A DNA stretch of 64,000 bases from Methylorubrum thiocyanatum (GTDB lineage Bacteria > Pseudomonadota > Alphaproteobacteria > Rhizobiales > Beijerinckiaceae), in NCBI GenBank assembly GCA_014138645.1, contig JACJIB010000004.1:124001-188000 (forward strand). The letters run 5' to 3'. Made by a program: the position numbers and the translations under genes. Positions 48,078 through 56,767 of this stretch are shown in pieces. The notes beneath the pieces were generated by a model, which made no database searches, was not told where the DNA came from, and was given only the letters and a program-made list of their open reading frames with translations. Numbering within the stretch: position 1 is the stretch's first letter; each line of letters begins with the position of its first letter.

Positions 48078-48572
48078 TCAGGCTGCGGCGCGCTCGACGC
48101 TCTCGGCGAGGCGGGTCGCGACTTCGTCCGCCTTGTAGATCTCGGAGACCGCGCTTTTGAGCTTGTTCTCCTGATCCGACTTGCCGAGCGCCCGGGCGTA
48201 GGCGACGGCCGAGCCGAAACCGGCGAGCCCGTAATGCGACATGCGCTGGTACTGGGCGATGATCTGCACGTCGCGCAGACGGCCGTCGCTCGGCGCCTCC
48301 TTGATGCCGTGCTTGAGCGCCTCGGCGACGAGGCCCTCCATGCCCTTGCAATGCTCCGGCGCGGTCTGGCCGCCGTTCTCCTCGATCAGGCCTTTGAGGA
48401 TATCGGTGTGCTTGGCGATGCCCCCGACCGAATCCTGCAGCATCTGCTTCAGCTTGGGATCGCTCGCCTGATCGCTCAGTTGCTGCACGGCGCGGCTCAT
48501 CTGGTCGTTGGCCGACCAGAGGTCCTTCATCTCGTCGAGATAGATGTCCTTGAGGCTGCCGGGTGCCGACAT
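48078..48572 (-). CDS. Ferritin-like DUF892 protein (YciE/YciF type)
   Basis: This 164-residue protein has an all-helical ferritin-like four-helix bundle: LKDIYLDEMKDLWSANDQMS, then GIAKHTDILKGLIEENGG, and QIIAQYQRMSHYGLAGFGSA. Glu and His residues in these helices would hold the di-iron site. YciE and YciF in E. coli are stress-induced (RpoS/osmotic). It follows the start of the Gfo/Idh gene on the same strand. The start at 48572 has GGAGCCTTCC upstream. Confidence 0.9.
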   Translation of the reverse strand: MSAPGSLKDIYLDEMKDLWSANDQMSRAVQQLSDQASDPKLKQMLQDSVGGIAKHTDILKGLIEENGGQTAPEHCKGMEGLVAEALKHGIKEAPSDGRLRDVQIIAQYQRMSHYGLAGFGSAVAYARALGKSDQENKLKSAVSEIYKADEVATRLAESVERAAA

Positions 48573-48734
48573 GGAAGGCTCCTTGCTGCTGGGTCGCGAC
48601 GGGGCGTGGGGTGCCCGGGAAACCAGGGGCCGTCCCTCCTGTTCCGTCGCCCGGCCCGTTGGTCCCGCTGTCGGCACGGGACCATCAGCCGCGGTTCATC
48701 AAGCGTGGCCTAGGAACGGCGCCTGCGCCTTCCA

Positions 48735-49919
48735 TTGGCCTTCCCGGAGCCTGTGTCCGTGCCGTCCGTCTCCCTCGCGCCGTCGTGCCCCGACACGATC
48801 ATCGCCATCCCCGTCCGCAACGAGGCCGAGCGGATCGCCCGCTGCCTGAACGCGATCGACGCGCAGAGCGGCCTCGCGCCGGGGCGGCTCGGGCTCGTGC
48901 TGTTCCTCAACAACTGCACCGACGACACCGCCCGGATCGTCGCCGAGCGCGTGCCGGGGCTGTCGATTCCCGTCCGGGTGATCGAACGGGTCCATGCCGG
49001 GGCGCATGCGGGCTGGGCCCGCCGGGCGGCGATGGACGCGGCCGTCGCGTGGCTCGAAGAGGCGGGAACAGCCGCATCCGGCACGCTCCTGACCACGGAT
49101 GCCGACAGCATCGTGCCGCCGGACTGGGTCGCGGCCAATCTCGCCGCCCTGGAGGCGGGCGCCGACGCGGTGGCCGGCCGGGTCGAGCTGATCCCGGCGG
49201 AGGCCGCCCTGCTGCCGCCCTCGCTGCCCGCCCGCGGCCGGCTGGAGGACACCTACGACGCGCTCATCACCGAGATGGAGGCGCGCATCGATCCCGATCC
49301 GCACGATCCCTGGCCCTGCCACCGCACCACGATCGGCGCCTCCCTCGCGGTGCGGCTTTCCGCCTATTGCGACGTCGGGGGCATGCCGGAAATCCCGCTC
49401 GGCGAGGACGGCGCCTTCGTCGGCGCCCTGCTTCAGCGGGGTTTTCGCGTGCGCCACGACCGGGCGGTGCTGGTGCTGATCTCGGCCCGTCTCACCGGCC
49501 GCGCGGCGGGCGGCGTCGCCGACACGATCCGCTCCCGCTGCGAGGAGCCCGACGCCCTGTGCGACGCCCGGATGGAGGCGGTGCCGCGCGCGCTGCACCG
49601 CTACGCGTGGCGGGCGCGCCTGCGCCGCCTGCACGGCCAGGGGCGGCTCGCCCGCGACCTCGCCTGGGCGCGCCGGCTCGGCATCCCCGAGGCGGAGGCC
49701 CGCCGCATCGCCGCCCTGCCGCGGGTCGGCGAGATCGTCGCGGCGGCGGACCGCGCCAGCCCGCGCCTCGCCTACCGCCCGCTGATGCCGCGGCAGCTCC
49801 CCGGCCAGATCCGCCTCGCCCGCCTCGTCCTGCCGCTGCTGCGCGCGGGCTTGCGCCTGCGCCGGTCGGCACCGGCTGCATCGCTCCCGAGGGTACCGAC
49901 GGCCACCGCGGACGCTTGA
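48735..49919 (+). CDS. Family 2 glycosyltransferase
   Basis: This protein of up to 394 residues has a GT-A fold. DTIIAIPVRNEAERIARCLN starts the domain, LVLFLNNCTDDTARIV follows, and LLTTDADSIVPPDWVAANL carries the DxD metal site. Further segments MPEIPLGEDGAFVGALLQRG and FRVRHDRAVLVLIS fit the family. The C-terminal third (LHRYAWRARLRRLHG onward) is basic and may contact membrane or polysaccharide. The sugar and acceptor are unknown. The TTG at 48735 (MAFPEPVSVPSVSL) is tentative; a GTG at 48756 is possible. Its stop abuts repeat copy C. Confidence 0.82.
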   Translation: MAFPEPVSVPSVSLAPSCPDTIIAIPVRNEAERIARCLNAIDAQSGLAPGRLGLVLFLNNCTDDTARIVAERVPGLSIPVRVIERVHAGAHAGWARRAAMDAAVAWLEEAGTAASGTLLTTDADSIVPPDWVAANLAALEAGADAVAGRVELIPAEAALLPPSLPARGRLEDTYDALITEMEARIDPDPHDPWPCHRTTIGASLAVRLSAYCDVGGMPEIPLGEDGAFVGALLQRGFRVRHDRAVLVLISARLTGRAAGGVADTIRSRCEEPDALCDARMEAVPRALHRYAWRARLRRLHGQGRLARDLAWARRLGIPEAEARRIAALPRVGEIVAAADRASPRLAYRPLMPRQLPGQIRLARLVLPLLRAGLRLRRSAPAASLPRVPTATADA

Positions 49920-49920
49920 G

Positions 49921-50039
49921 TTTGGGATCCCAAAGGGGTCACCCCTTTGGCGGGGCATCAGAGCAGCGCCCCGATCTGCCTTCAACCATGGCTCCTCCCC
50001 GGACCCGCGAACGGGATGATCCTTGTGAACCCCCGGATC
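49921..50039. repeat. Dispersed four-hairpin intergenic repeat, copy C (degraded)
   Basis: This copy keeps the frame of copies A and B: GGATCCCAAAGGGG followed by CCCCTTTGGCGGGGC at one end and GGACCCGCGAACGGGATGAT at the other. The two central hairpins have decayed. It lies exactly between the convergent glycosyltransferase and lipB genes. Confidence 0.7.
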
Positions 50040-50771
50040 TCAGGCCTCGTCGCGGGTCGCGCCGAAGATCGGCTCGAAGGCCGCGCGCAGCGCCATGTCC
50101 ACTTCGGGCAGGCTGACGATGCGGCCGAGATCGGCCAGGCTCGTGACGCCGTGCTCGCGCACGCCGCAGGGCACGATGCCGGAGAAGTGGGTGAGGTCCG
50201 GCTCGACGTTGAGGCTGATGCCGTGCAGGCTCACCCAGCGCCGCACGCGGATGCCGATCGCCGCGATCTTGTCCTCGACGGTCGGCCCTTTCTCCGGGCG
50301 GCGCACCCAGACGCCGACCCGGTCCTCACGGCGCTCGGCCCGGACGTTGTAGGCGTCGAGCGTCGCGATCAGCCACGCCTCCAGGCTGGCCACGTAGGCC
50401 CGCAGATCGGGCTTACGCTGGTTGAGGTCGAGCATCACGTAGGCGATGCGCTGGCCCGGCCCGTGATAGGTGTACTGCCCGCCCCGGCCCGTGCGGTGAA
50501 CGGGGAAGCGCTCCGGCTCGACGAGGTCGGCCGCCTTGGCCGAAGTCCCCGCGGTGTAGAGCGGCGGATGCTCCAGCAGCCAGACCAGCTCGTCCGCCTC
50601 GCCCCGGGCGATCGCCGCGGCGCGGGCCTCCATCTCGGCCTCCGCCACGGCGTAGTCGACGAGGGCGTCGGTCACGCGCCAAGCCACCGGCGGCGCGCCC
50701 GCGCGCGGCAGGAATGTCGCGGGTGCGATCGAAAGCCGGGAAGCGGGCGCCGTGAAGGAATTGTTTACCAA
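50040..50771 (-). CDS. lipB: Octanoyltransferase LipB
   Basis: This 243-residue protein transfers octanoyl from octanoyl-ACP to lipoyl domains of 2-oxoacid dehydrogenases and GcvH. Signatures are [20 protein letters not shown], the [20 protein letters not shown] motif, then [20 protein letters not shown] with the catalytic Lys, and [17 protein letters not shown] with the catalytic Cys. The frame begins at a TTG (50771) giving [23 protein letters not shown] lies ten bases upstream. No ATG exists nearby in frame until well inside. It diverges from the fliN-like gene, 57 bases away. Confidence 0.92.
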   Translation of the reverse strand: MVNNSFTAPASRLSIAPATFLPRAGAPPVAWRVTDALVDYAVAEAEMEARAAAIARGEADELVWLLEHPPLYTAGTSAKAADLVEPERFPVHRTGRGGQYTYHGPGQRIAYVMLDLNQRKPDLRAYVASLEAWLIATLDAYNVRAERREDRVGVWVRRPEKGPTVEDKIAAIGIRVRRWVSLHGISLNVEPDLTHFSGIVPCGVREHGVTSLADLGRIVSLPEVDMALRAAFEPIFGATRDEA

Positions 50772-50828
50772 GACTTCACCCTTGCATGCGGAAGGTTTTC
50801 CGAGGGTTGACAAACGGAGCATCCGCAC

Positions 50829-51134
50829 GTGGCGGTCCTGGACGAATTGCAGGTCGATCTCAAGGTCGTGCTGGGGCGCAGCCACATGCCGCTGCACATG
50901 CTGCTGCGCATGGGCCGCGGCGCGGTGATCGAGCTGGAGGCCACCGAGACCGACATGGTCGAGATCCTCGCCAACGACCACCCGATCGCCCGCGGGCAGA
51001 TTGTCGTGACCGGCAACCGGATCTCCGTCGAGGTGACCGAGCTGATCCGCAAGGCCGAGGTCGTGCGCACCCCCGGCGTGACCATCGGCGAAGGGGCCGT
51101 GCCGATCCTCGACGACGGCGAGGGTGGGCTCTGA
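50829..51134 (+). CDS. fliN: FliN-type flagellar motor switch protein (orphan)
   Basis: This 101-residue protein consists of the SpoA/FliN domain only: [60 protein letters not shown]. FliN forms the rotor C-ring with FliM and FliG, where CheY-P switches rotation. No other flagellar gene is in the window and the usual acidic N-terminal FliN extension is absent, so it may be an orphan copy or a FliN-like component. The start is GTG at 50829. It lies between lipB (divergent) and tRNA-Leu. Confidence 0.87.
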   Translation: MAVLDELQVDLKVVLGRSHMPLHMLLRMGRGAVIELEATETDMVEILANDHPIARGQIVVTGNRISVEVTELIRKAEVVRTPGVTIGEGAVPILDDGEGGL

Positions 51135-51270
51135 GCGGTCTCCGCGCGGTTTTCGAGGCGGCAAAACGCGAAGATGCGAATCCGGCGCTTGTGCCCGCCC
51201 CGGGCATCTGTTATCCGCTGCGCCGCCCACACAAGACACCGGCCGCTGACGAAGCGGCACGGCGGCAAGG

Positions 51271-51355
51271 GCGGCCATGGCGGAATTGGTAGACGCGCTA
51301 GCTTGAGGTGCTAGTCCCGCGAGGGGTGGAGGTTCGAGTCCTCTTGGCCGCACCA
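51271..51355 (+). tRNA. tRNA-Leu (anticodon GAG)
   Basis: This is an 85-base class II tRNA including the encoded CCA. The acceptor stem GCGGCCA pairs with TGGCCGC, the anticodon stem CTAGC/GCTAG encloses the loop TTGAGGT with GAG anticodon, a long variable arm (CCCGCGAGGGG) follows, and the T-loop is GGTTCGAGTCC. It decodes CUC/CUU leucine codons. A terminator-like hairpin starts at its 3' end. Confidence 0.97.
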
Positions 51356-51386
51356 ACCTACTTCCTGTTGGAAGTCAAAAGGTTGG
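51353..51386 (+). terminator. Hairpin downstream of tRNA-Leu
   Basis: CCAACCT (51353-51359) pairs with AGGTTGG (51380-51386), enclosing ACTTCC/GGAAGT. It overlaps the CCA end of the tRNA and may help end or process its transcript; no T run follows. Confidence 0.5.
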
Positions 51387-52280
51387 TCCTGACGATGGGT
51401 TGGTGAAGCCCGCACTTTCACACATCTCGTTCTTGACAGCCCGACCACGGAAGCCCCCGAAGACGGGGACGCTTTTCCGTTCGTTCGTGCACGATGCTCG
51501 AACCGCTCCACCGCTTGGATCGTCAGAGCGCGACCGGCTCGTGGCGATGCCAAGCATCCCCATGACAGCGGTCGAGGCCATCCAGGCTCCCCCCGACCAA
51601 GGACCATCGACGAAGCTCGACGCGGCCACGCGGAAACCCGCGGGGGCGGCACCGTCGCGGCTCTTGTCGACCGCTGGGCCGCCGACAGCGTCGGCAAGAA
51701 GGCCCCGACCGCCATCCAGCGGCAACGAAGGCGCTCGCGCTCGCCCATCACCTTCGACGGAGCGCGACAGCCGCCCGCCGCCCCGAACGACGCCGACGCC
51801 CGGGCCGAGCGCCCGCACATCGTCACGCAGGCACCGGTGAGGCGCCCCGGATAGGCCCACCCAACACGCTTCTCCATGCGCCATGCGGCCGAGTCTTCCC
51901 GCACGATCGACGGGTCTTCGCACGGGTCCCGCGAAGCACAAGATCAATGCGCAAATCGATTGCCTAAAGATCCCGATCAATTTGCCTAAAGGACTGATGT
52001 TTCGAGCGTTTTGAGCGGCATGATGTTGCAGAACTGGCACAGAGAGCCACGATGATGAGAGAAAAATAATCCGCCTGCCGAACAACACATCCCGATGGAT
52101 TGTCAGCCGAGCGAATTCCCCACATGCTCCGACCGTGACTGAAAGCAGAAATCGATAATAGCAGCGTTGAGGCCTTCACAAGCCTCCAATTAGATCCGTT
52201 TTTCTGCATTCCGTCGCCGAATCACCAAATGACGCGCGACCTAAAATAAGAGCGCCCGCTCAAGACGGGAGGGGAAAACT
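51387..52280. other. Gene-poor, partly AT-rich stretch between tRNA-Leu and the Hint gene
   Basis: About 890 bases have no convincing gene. The first part (51450-51850) is GC-rich with open frames on both strands but no family I recognise; one forward frame (GGGTVAALVDRWAADSVGKK) could be a fragment of a decayed gene. The second part (51900-52260) drops to roughly half G+C and holds a short direct repeat TTGCCTAAAG (51960 and 51982). The Hint gene promoter should lie near its right end. Confidence 0.45.
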
Positions 52281-53309
52281 ATGGCTTTACCGATCACCTT
52301 CAACAACCAGACTTACGGCGCTGGCTTTCTCGGCATCGATGACGGCGGCGCATCCGCCGGCTTTTCGGTCGATGCTGCCTCCACATACTCCGTTTCCGTC
52401 AACGGAACCGTCAACGCGGTGGGCGACACGGTCACCCTGACCTATGGCGCCGACGCGCCGACGGGCTATGCGGGTCGGTCCATTCAGCTGACTTCGACGC
52501 AGTACGACAACGCGAACCAGATCCTGTTCACCAGCAGGGACATCCCTCCCGGTGAAACCAGCGTGGGGAACTACCGCTACCTTCTCTCGAATACGCAGGT
52601 CTTCGGAAGCGGGAACCCCGCGCGGACGCGCTTCACGGCCGACGACAACAATCTCGGCACCTACAACGCCCAGGCCGCGCCCTGCTTCACCACCGGCACG
52701 CTCATCCGCACCGCCCGGGGCGAGGTCGCGGTCGAGGATCTGGTCGTCGGCGACCTCGCCGTGACCGCCTCCGGCGCGCTGCGCCCGATCACCTGGATCG
52801 GCCGCCGCGACGTCGATGGCCAGGGCCACGCCCTGTCCCACGACCAGCAGCCCATCCGCATCCGCGCGGGCGCCTTCGGCCCCGGCCTCCCGGCGCGCGA
52901 CCTGCGCCTCTCGCACGGCCATCCGGTTCTCGTCGGCGCCGATGTCGACGGCGCGGGCGGAGCCCTGGTGCCGATCATGTGCCTGATCAACGGCACCTCC
53001 GTCGTCCGCGAGGCGGCGACCCGCGTCACCTACTGGCATGTCGAGCTGGACAGCCACGACATCCTGCTGGCCGAGGGTCTGCCCGCCGAGAGCTTCTACG
53101 ACATGGGCAGCCGGGTCTGGTTCGCGGGCGATGACGGCGTGCTGACCGATCCGGACTTCGTGCCGGCCGGCGAGCACGGCCGCTGCCGCCCGGTGGCGGT
53201 GGATGGCAGCCTGATCGACCGGGAGCGGGCGCGGCTCGACGGCGTCTTCGCCGCGGAACTCGACGCGCACGGCGCCTGGACCGACACGCAGGCGTGGATC
53301 GCCGCGTAA
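52281..53309 (+). CDS. Hint-domain (hedgehog/intein-type) protein
   Basis: The protein has 342 residues. The N-terminal 130 residues are Ser/Thr/Asn/Gly-rich beta-type sequence ([20 protein letters not shown]) without a classical signal peptide. The Hint domain begins at C135 ([20 protein letters not shown]), with the following [20 protein letters not shown] typical of Hint modules. Later [15 protein letters not shown] and [20 protein letters not shown] match the domain core. Hint domains catalyse self-cleavage or ester formation at the first cysteine. In bacteria they often occur in large secreted or surface proteins; here the N-terminal partner is short. The ATG follows GGGAGGGGA. Confidence 0.85.
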   Translation: MALPITFNNQTYGAGFLGIDDGGASAGFSVDAASTYSVSVNGTVNAVGDTVTLTYGADAPTGYAGRSIQLTSTQYDNANQILFTSRDIPPGETSVGNYRYLLSNTQVFGSGNPARTRFTADDNNLGTYNAQAAPCFTTGTLIRTARGEVAVEDLVVGDLAVTASGALRPITWIGRRDVDGQGHALSHDQQPIRIRAGAFGPGLPARDLRLSHGHPVLVGADVDGAGGALVPIMCLINGTSVVREAATRVTYWHVELDSHDILLAEGLPAESFYDMGSRVWFAGDDGVLTDPDFVPAGEHGRCRPVAVDGSLIDRERARLDGVFAAELDAHGAWTDTQAWIAA

Positions 53310-53463
53310 TCCGGCACGCTCCGATCACCGGCCGCGCCCCTGCCGAGTCCCGGCGGGGGTGCGCGCCGTTCGAGCGGGCCGCCGGGCAACGCACCGAGGC
53401 CTGTGGACGTGCCCTGCGCCCGCAGCCCCTATATGGAGGGCCATCCTTCCTCGGAGATGGCTC

Positions 53464-54897
53464 ATGGACCTCGACGTTTCGCTTCACATCGCCGGCCGCT
53501 GGCGTTCCGGTGGCGGCGGCGAGACGCTGGCCATCCTGAACCCCGCCACCGGCGACCCGGTCGGCCGCGTCGCGGTCGCCACGCGGGCCGACCTCGACGA
53601 GGCGCTGGAGGCGGCCGAGCGCGGCTTTGCCGCGTGGCGGCGCGTTTCCGCTTTCGACCGGTCCAGGGTGCTGCGCCGGGCCGCCGCGCTGATGCGCGAG
53701 CGTGCGGAGGACATCGCCCGCACCATGACCCGTGAGCAGGGCAAGCCGCTGGCCGAGGCCCGCATCGAAACGGGCGTCGCCGCCGACATCATCGAGTGGT
53801 TCGCGGAAGAGGGGCGCCGCGCCTACGGCCGCGTCATCCCCGCACGGGCCGAGGGCGTGCTGCAGATCGTCACCCGCGAGCCGGTCGGGCCGGTGGCGGC
53901 CTTCACGCCCTGGAACTTCCCGATCAATCAGGCGGTGCGGAAGCTCTCGGCAGCGCTCTGCACCGGCTGCCCCGTCATTCTGAAGGGCCCCGAGGACACC
54001 CCCGCCTCCTGCGCCGAGCTGGTACGCGCCTTCCTCGATGCGGGCGTGCCGGGCGATGCGCTCGCCCTGGTCTACGGCGATCCGGCCGCGATTTCCGGCT
54101 ATCTCATCCCGCATCCGGTGATCCGCAAGATCACCTTCACCGGCTCGACCGCGGTCGGAAAGCAGCTCGCGGCGCTCGCCGGCCAGCACATGAAGCGGGC
54201 GACGATGGAACTCGGCGGCCACGCCCCGGCGATCGTGTTCGACGACGCCGACATCGACACCGCCGTGCGGATTCTCTCGGCCAACAAGTACCGCAATGCC
54301 GGTCAGGTCTGCGTCGCGCCGACCCGCTTCCTCGTGCAGGAGGGCGTGTACGACCGCTTCGTCGACGGGTTCGTCGCGGCATCAAGAGCGCTCAAGGTCG
54401 GGGACGGCCTCGATCCCGAGACGCAGATGGGCCCCCTCGTCCACGGCCGCCGGGTGGAGGCGATGGAGGCCTTCGTCGCCGATGCCGAGGCCAAGGGCGC
54501 CCGGCTCCTCACCGGCGGCAGCCGCATCGGCAACCGCGGCCATTTCTTCGCGCCGACCGTCTTCGCCGATGTGCCGCTCGAGGCCCGGATCATGAACGAG
54601 GAGCCGTTCGGGCCGATCGCGGCGATCCGCCGCTTCGGGCCGGACGAGGAGGCGATCACCGAGGCCAACCGCCTGCCCTACGGGCTCGCGGCTTACGCCT
54701 ATACCCGCTCGGCCACCCGGGCGAACCGGGTGGGGGCAGGGGTCGAGTCCGGGATGATCTCGATCAACCACCACGGCATCGCGCTCCCCGAGACGCCTTT
54801 CGGCGGCGTCAAGGATTCGGGCTACGGCAGCGAGGGCGGCTCGGAGGCGATCGAGGCTTATCTCACGACGAAGTTCGTGACGCAGGCCCATTCCTGA
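53464..54897 (+). CDS. gabD: Aldehyde dehydrogenase, succinate-semialdehyde type
   Basis: This 477-residue NAD(P)-dependent dehydrogenase contains [36 protein letters not shown], the catalytic Glu in [12 protein letters not shown] (near 249) and the catalytic Cys in [12 protein letters not shown] (near 282). The C-terminal [20 protein letters not shown] and [13 protein letters not shown] fit the GabD-like subgroup. It would oxidise succinate semialdehyde or a similar aldehyde; the alternative is a related aldehyde dehydrogenase. The ATG at 53464 gives [13 protein letters not shown]. Tandem hairpins follow the gene. Confidence 0.87.
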   Translation: MDLDVSLHIAGRWRSGGGGETLAILNPATGDPVGRVAVATRADLDEALEAAERGFAAWRRVSAFDRSRVLRRAAALMRERAEDIARTMTREQGKPLAEARIETGVAADIIEWFAEEGRRAYGRVIPARAEGVLQIVTREPVGPVAAFTPWNFPINQAVRKLSAALCTGCPVILKGPEDTPASCAELVRAFLDAGVPGDALALVYGDPAAISGYLIPHPVIRKITFTGSTAVGKQLAALAGQHMKRATMELGGHAPAIVFDDADIDTAVRILSANKYRNAGQVCVAPTRFLVQEGVYDRFVDGFVAASRALKVGDGLDPETQMGPLVHGRRVEAMEAFVADAEAKGARLLTGGSRIGNRGHFFAPTVFADVPLEARIMNEEPFGPIAAIRRFGPDEEAITEANRLPYGLAAYAYTRSATRANRVGAGVESGMISINHHGIALPETPFGGVKDSGYGSEGGSEAIEAYLTTKFVTQAHS

Positions 54898-54913
54898 AGG
54901 CACCTCTTCGGAC

Positions 54914-54960
54914 GACGCCCCTCGGCGTCTTCAACAGGTCGGTCCGCGAAGGAGCGGACC
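54914..54960 (+). terminator. Tandem GC hairpins after the aldehyde dehydrogenase
   Basis: GACGCC/GGCGTC (54914-54919 with 54924-54929) and GGTCCGC/GCGGACC (54941-54947 with 54954-54960) form two short stems without T runs. The 313-base gap to the PHB depolymerase gene holds no other recognisable feature apart from AT-richer sequence near 55090-55150, probably the next promoter. Confidence 0.45.
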
Positions 54961-55210
54961 GCCGGCTGACCCGGGCGGTTCCGGATCATCGGCCCGCCCT
55001 GCGCAAGCCCGCGACAGGCGCTGCCGCACGCAGCGATCGAGGGCGGCGGGCCAGCCTCTTTTTCTTGCCCGTCTTCAAGCTCGGGCGACGCCACCAACAG
55101 GGGAGTCTTGTACAAACGAAACCTTTTGTCGGATCCGCGAGTTGCACCCTCCACCACCGCAAGAATTAGGACAGCTTGGTTCAAGCGAGCTGCTCCGGGG
55201 AAGCGCTCGC

Positions 55211-56593
55211 ATGCTGTATCCTCTTTATGAGGCCGGCCACCTCATGCTCGCACCGATGCGTCTGGCGGCGGAAGCCACCCGGCTCGCTTGCGAGAACCCG
55301 TTCAACCCCCTGGCCTACGCCCCGCAGAGCCGGACCCTGGCCGCGGGATGCGAGATGTTCGAGCGTGCCACCCGCGTCTACGCCAAGCCGGCCTTCGGGC
55401 TCGGCGTGCCGGAGCGGATCGTCTGGGAACGCCCGTTCTGCCGGGTCGTCGCCTTCGGCGAACCCTCGGCGGCGCTCGAGGCGAAGCCGAAGCTCCTGAT
55501 CGTCGCGCCGATGTCGGGCCACTACGCCACGCTCCTGCGCGGCACGGTCGAGGCCTTCCTCGACAGCCATCAGGTCTTCATCACCGATTGGGCCGATGCC
55601 CGGCAGGTGCCGGCGAGCGCCGGCCGGTTCGGCCTCGACGACTACATCGACACCTGCATCGCCCTGTTCGCGGCGCTCGGGCCGGACCTGCACGTCGCGG
55701 CCGTGTGCCAGCCTTCGGTGCCGGTGCTCGCCGCCCTCGCCCGGATGGAAGCGGAGAATCACCCGCTCGTGCCGCGCTCGGCCGTGCTGATGGGCGGGCC
55801 GGTCGATACCCGCCGCTCGCCCACCGCCGTCAACGCGCTGGCCCGGGAAAAGGGCTTCGCCTGGTTCGAGCGGCACTGCATCCACACCGTGCCCTCCGGC
55901 TATCCGGGGGCGGGCCGCGCGGTCTATCCGGGCTTCCTGCAGCTTGCCGGCTTCATGGGGATGAACCTCGACCGGCACGCCGACGCCCACCACGCGATGT
56001 TCGACCACCTCGTGCGCGGCGACGGCGACTCGGCCGCCCGCCACCGGGCCTTCTACGACGAGTATCTCGCGGTGATGGACCTGACCGCCGAATTCTACCT
56101 CGAGACGATCGAGCGGGTCTTCATCAACCACGATCTGCCCCGCGGCACCCTGCGCCATCGCGGCGAACGCGTCGATCTCGGCGCCATCCGCCGCTGCCAC
56201 CTGATGGCGGTGGAGGGCGAGAAGGACGACATCACCGGTCTCGGGCAGACCAGAGCCGCCCTCAACCTTGCGGTGAACCTGCCGGAGGCGGCCAAGAGCT
56301 ACCACATGCAGCCGGGCGCCGGGCATTACGGCATCTTCAACGGCTCGCGCTTCCGCGCCGACATCGTGCCGCTGGTGCGGGACTTCATGGAGCGCAGCCT
56401 GCGGCCCGCCGCGCCGCGACCGGCCCCGGTGGTGCCGGTGCCGGAGCCGCACCCGATCCTCCTGCGCGATGGCCCCGCCATCCAGCCGCCGCGCGCTCTG
56501 CCCGAGCGGCCGATCCTGTTGCCCGAGCCCGGTCCGGGTCTCGCCAAGCGACACGGCCCGCAGGAGGCAATCCCGCAGCGGATCGCGCTCTAG
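55211..56593 (+). CDS. phaZ: Intracellular polyhydroxyalkanoate depolymerase
   Basis: This 460-residue protein belongs to the intracellular PHB depolymerase family (PhaZ1-type). It begins MLYPLYEAGHLMLAP, as these proteins do, and has the nucleophile Cys near 166 in the box VCQPSVPVLAALARM, with later VLMGGPVDTRRSPT and YEL-type sequence. The catalytic His is probably in QPGAGHYGIFNGS. It degrades stored polyhydroxybutyrate to release hydroxybutyrate. The C-terminus of 55 residues is Pro-rich and probably disordered. The ATG at 55211 is chosen over the longer frame to 55142. Confidence 0.92.
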   Translation: MLYPLYEAGHLMLAPMRLAAEATRLACENPFNPLAYAPQSRTLAAGCEMFERATRVYAKPAFGLGVPERIVWERPFCRVVAFGEPSAALEAKPKLLIVAPMSGHYATLLRGTVEAFLDSHQVFITDWADARQVPASAGRFGLDDYIDTCIALFAALGPDLHVAAVCQPSVPVLAALARMEAENHPLVPRSAVLMGGPVDTRRSPTAVNALAREKGFAWFERHCIHTVPSGYPGAGRAVYPGFLQLAGFMGMNLDRHADAHHAMFDHLVRGDGDSAARHRAFYDEYLAVMDLTAEFYLETIERVFINHDLPRGTLRHRGERVDLGAIRRCHLMAVEGEKDDITGLGQTRAALNLAVNLPEAAKSYHMQPGAGHYGIFNGSRFRADIVPLVRDFMERSLRPAAPRPAPVVPVPEPHPILLRDGPAIQPPRALPERPILLPEPGPGLAKRHGPQEAIPQRIAL

Positions 56594-56621
56594 GACAGGT
56601 CTCACAACTGAACGCATTGCC

Positions 56622-56652
56622 AAGCGGCCGCCGATCCGATCGGCGGCCGCTT
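56622..56652 (+). terminator. Terminator-like palindrome after phaZ
   Basis: AAGCGGCCGCCGATC (56622-56636) is matched by its complement up to 56652. The stem is long and very GC-rich, with TTCGTCG after it instead of a T run. It lies 28 bases after the phaZ stop. Confidence 0.7.
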
Positions 56653-56767
56653 CGTCGTGACCGGCCTGCCGCGGCACCGTTGCGTTTGACCCACCCTCGC
56701 CATCGAATTATGCATTCAAAAAGGCCGGACGCCCGTCCAGGGTGCGGCACGGGGAGGGAGGTTCCAC

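Noticed and set aside
51400..51840. A 146-codon plus-strand frame after tRNA-Leu
   Set aside because: Ser/Pro/Arg-rich composition, no Shine-Dalgarno and no recognisable family; overlapping frames on the other strand are equally long.
51964..52209. An 81-codon minus-strand frame in the AT-richer stretch
   Set aside because: No recognisable family and no clear ribosome-binding site; could be real but not supported.
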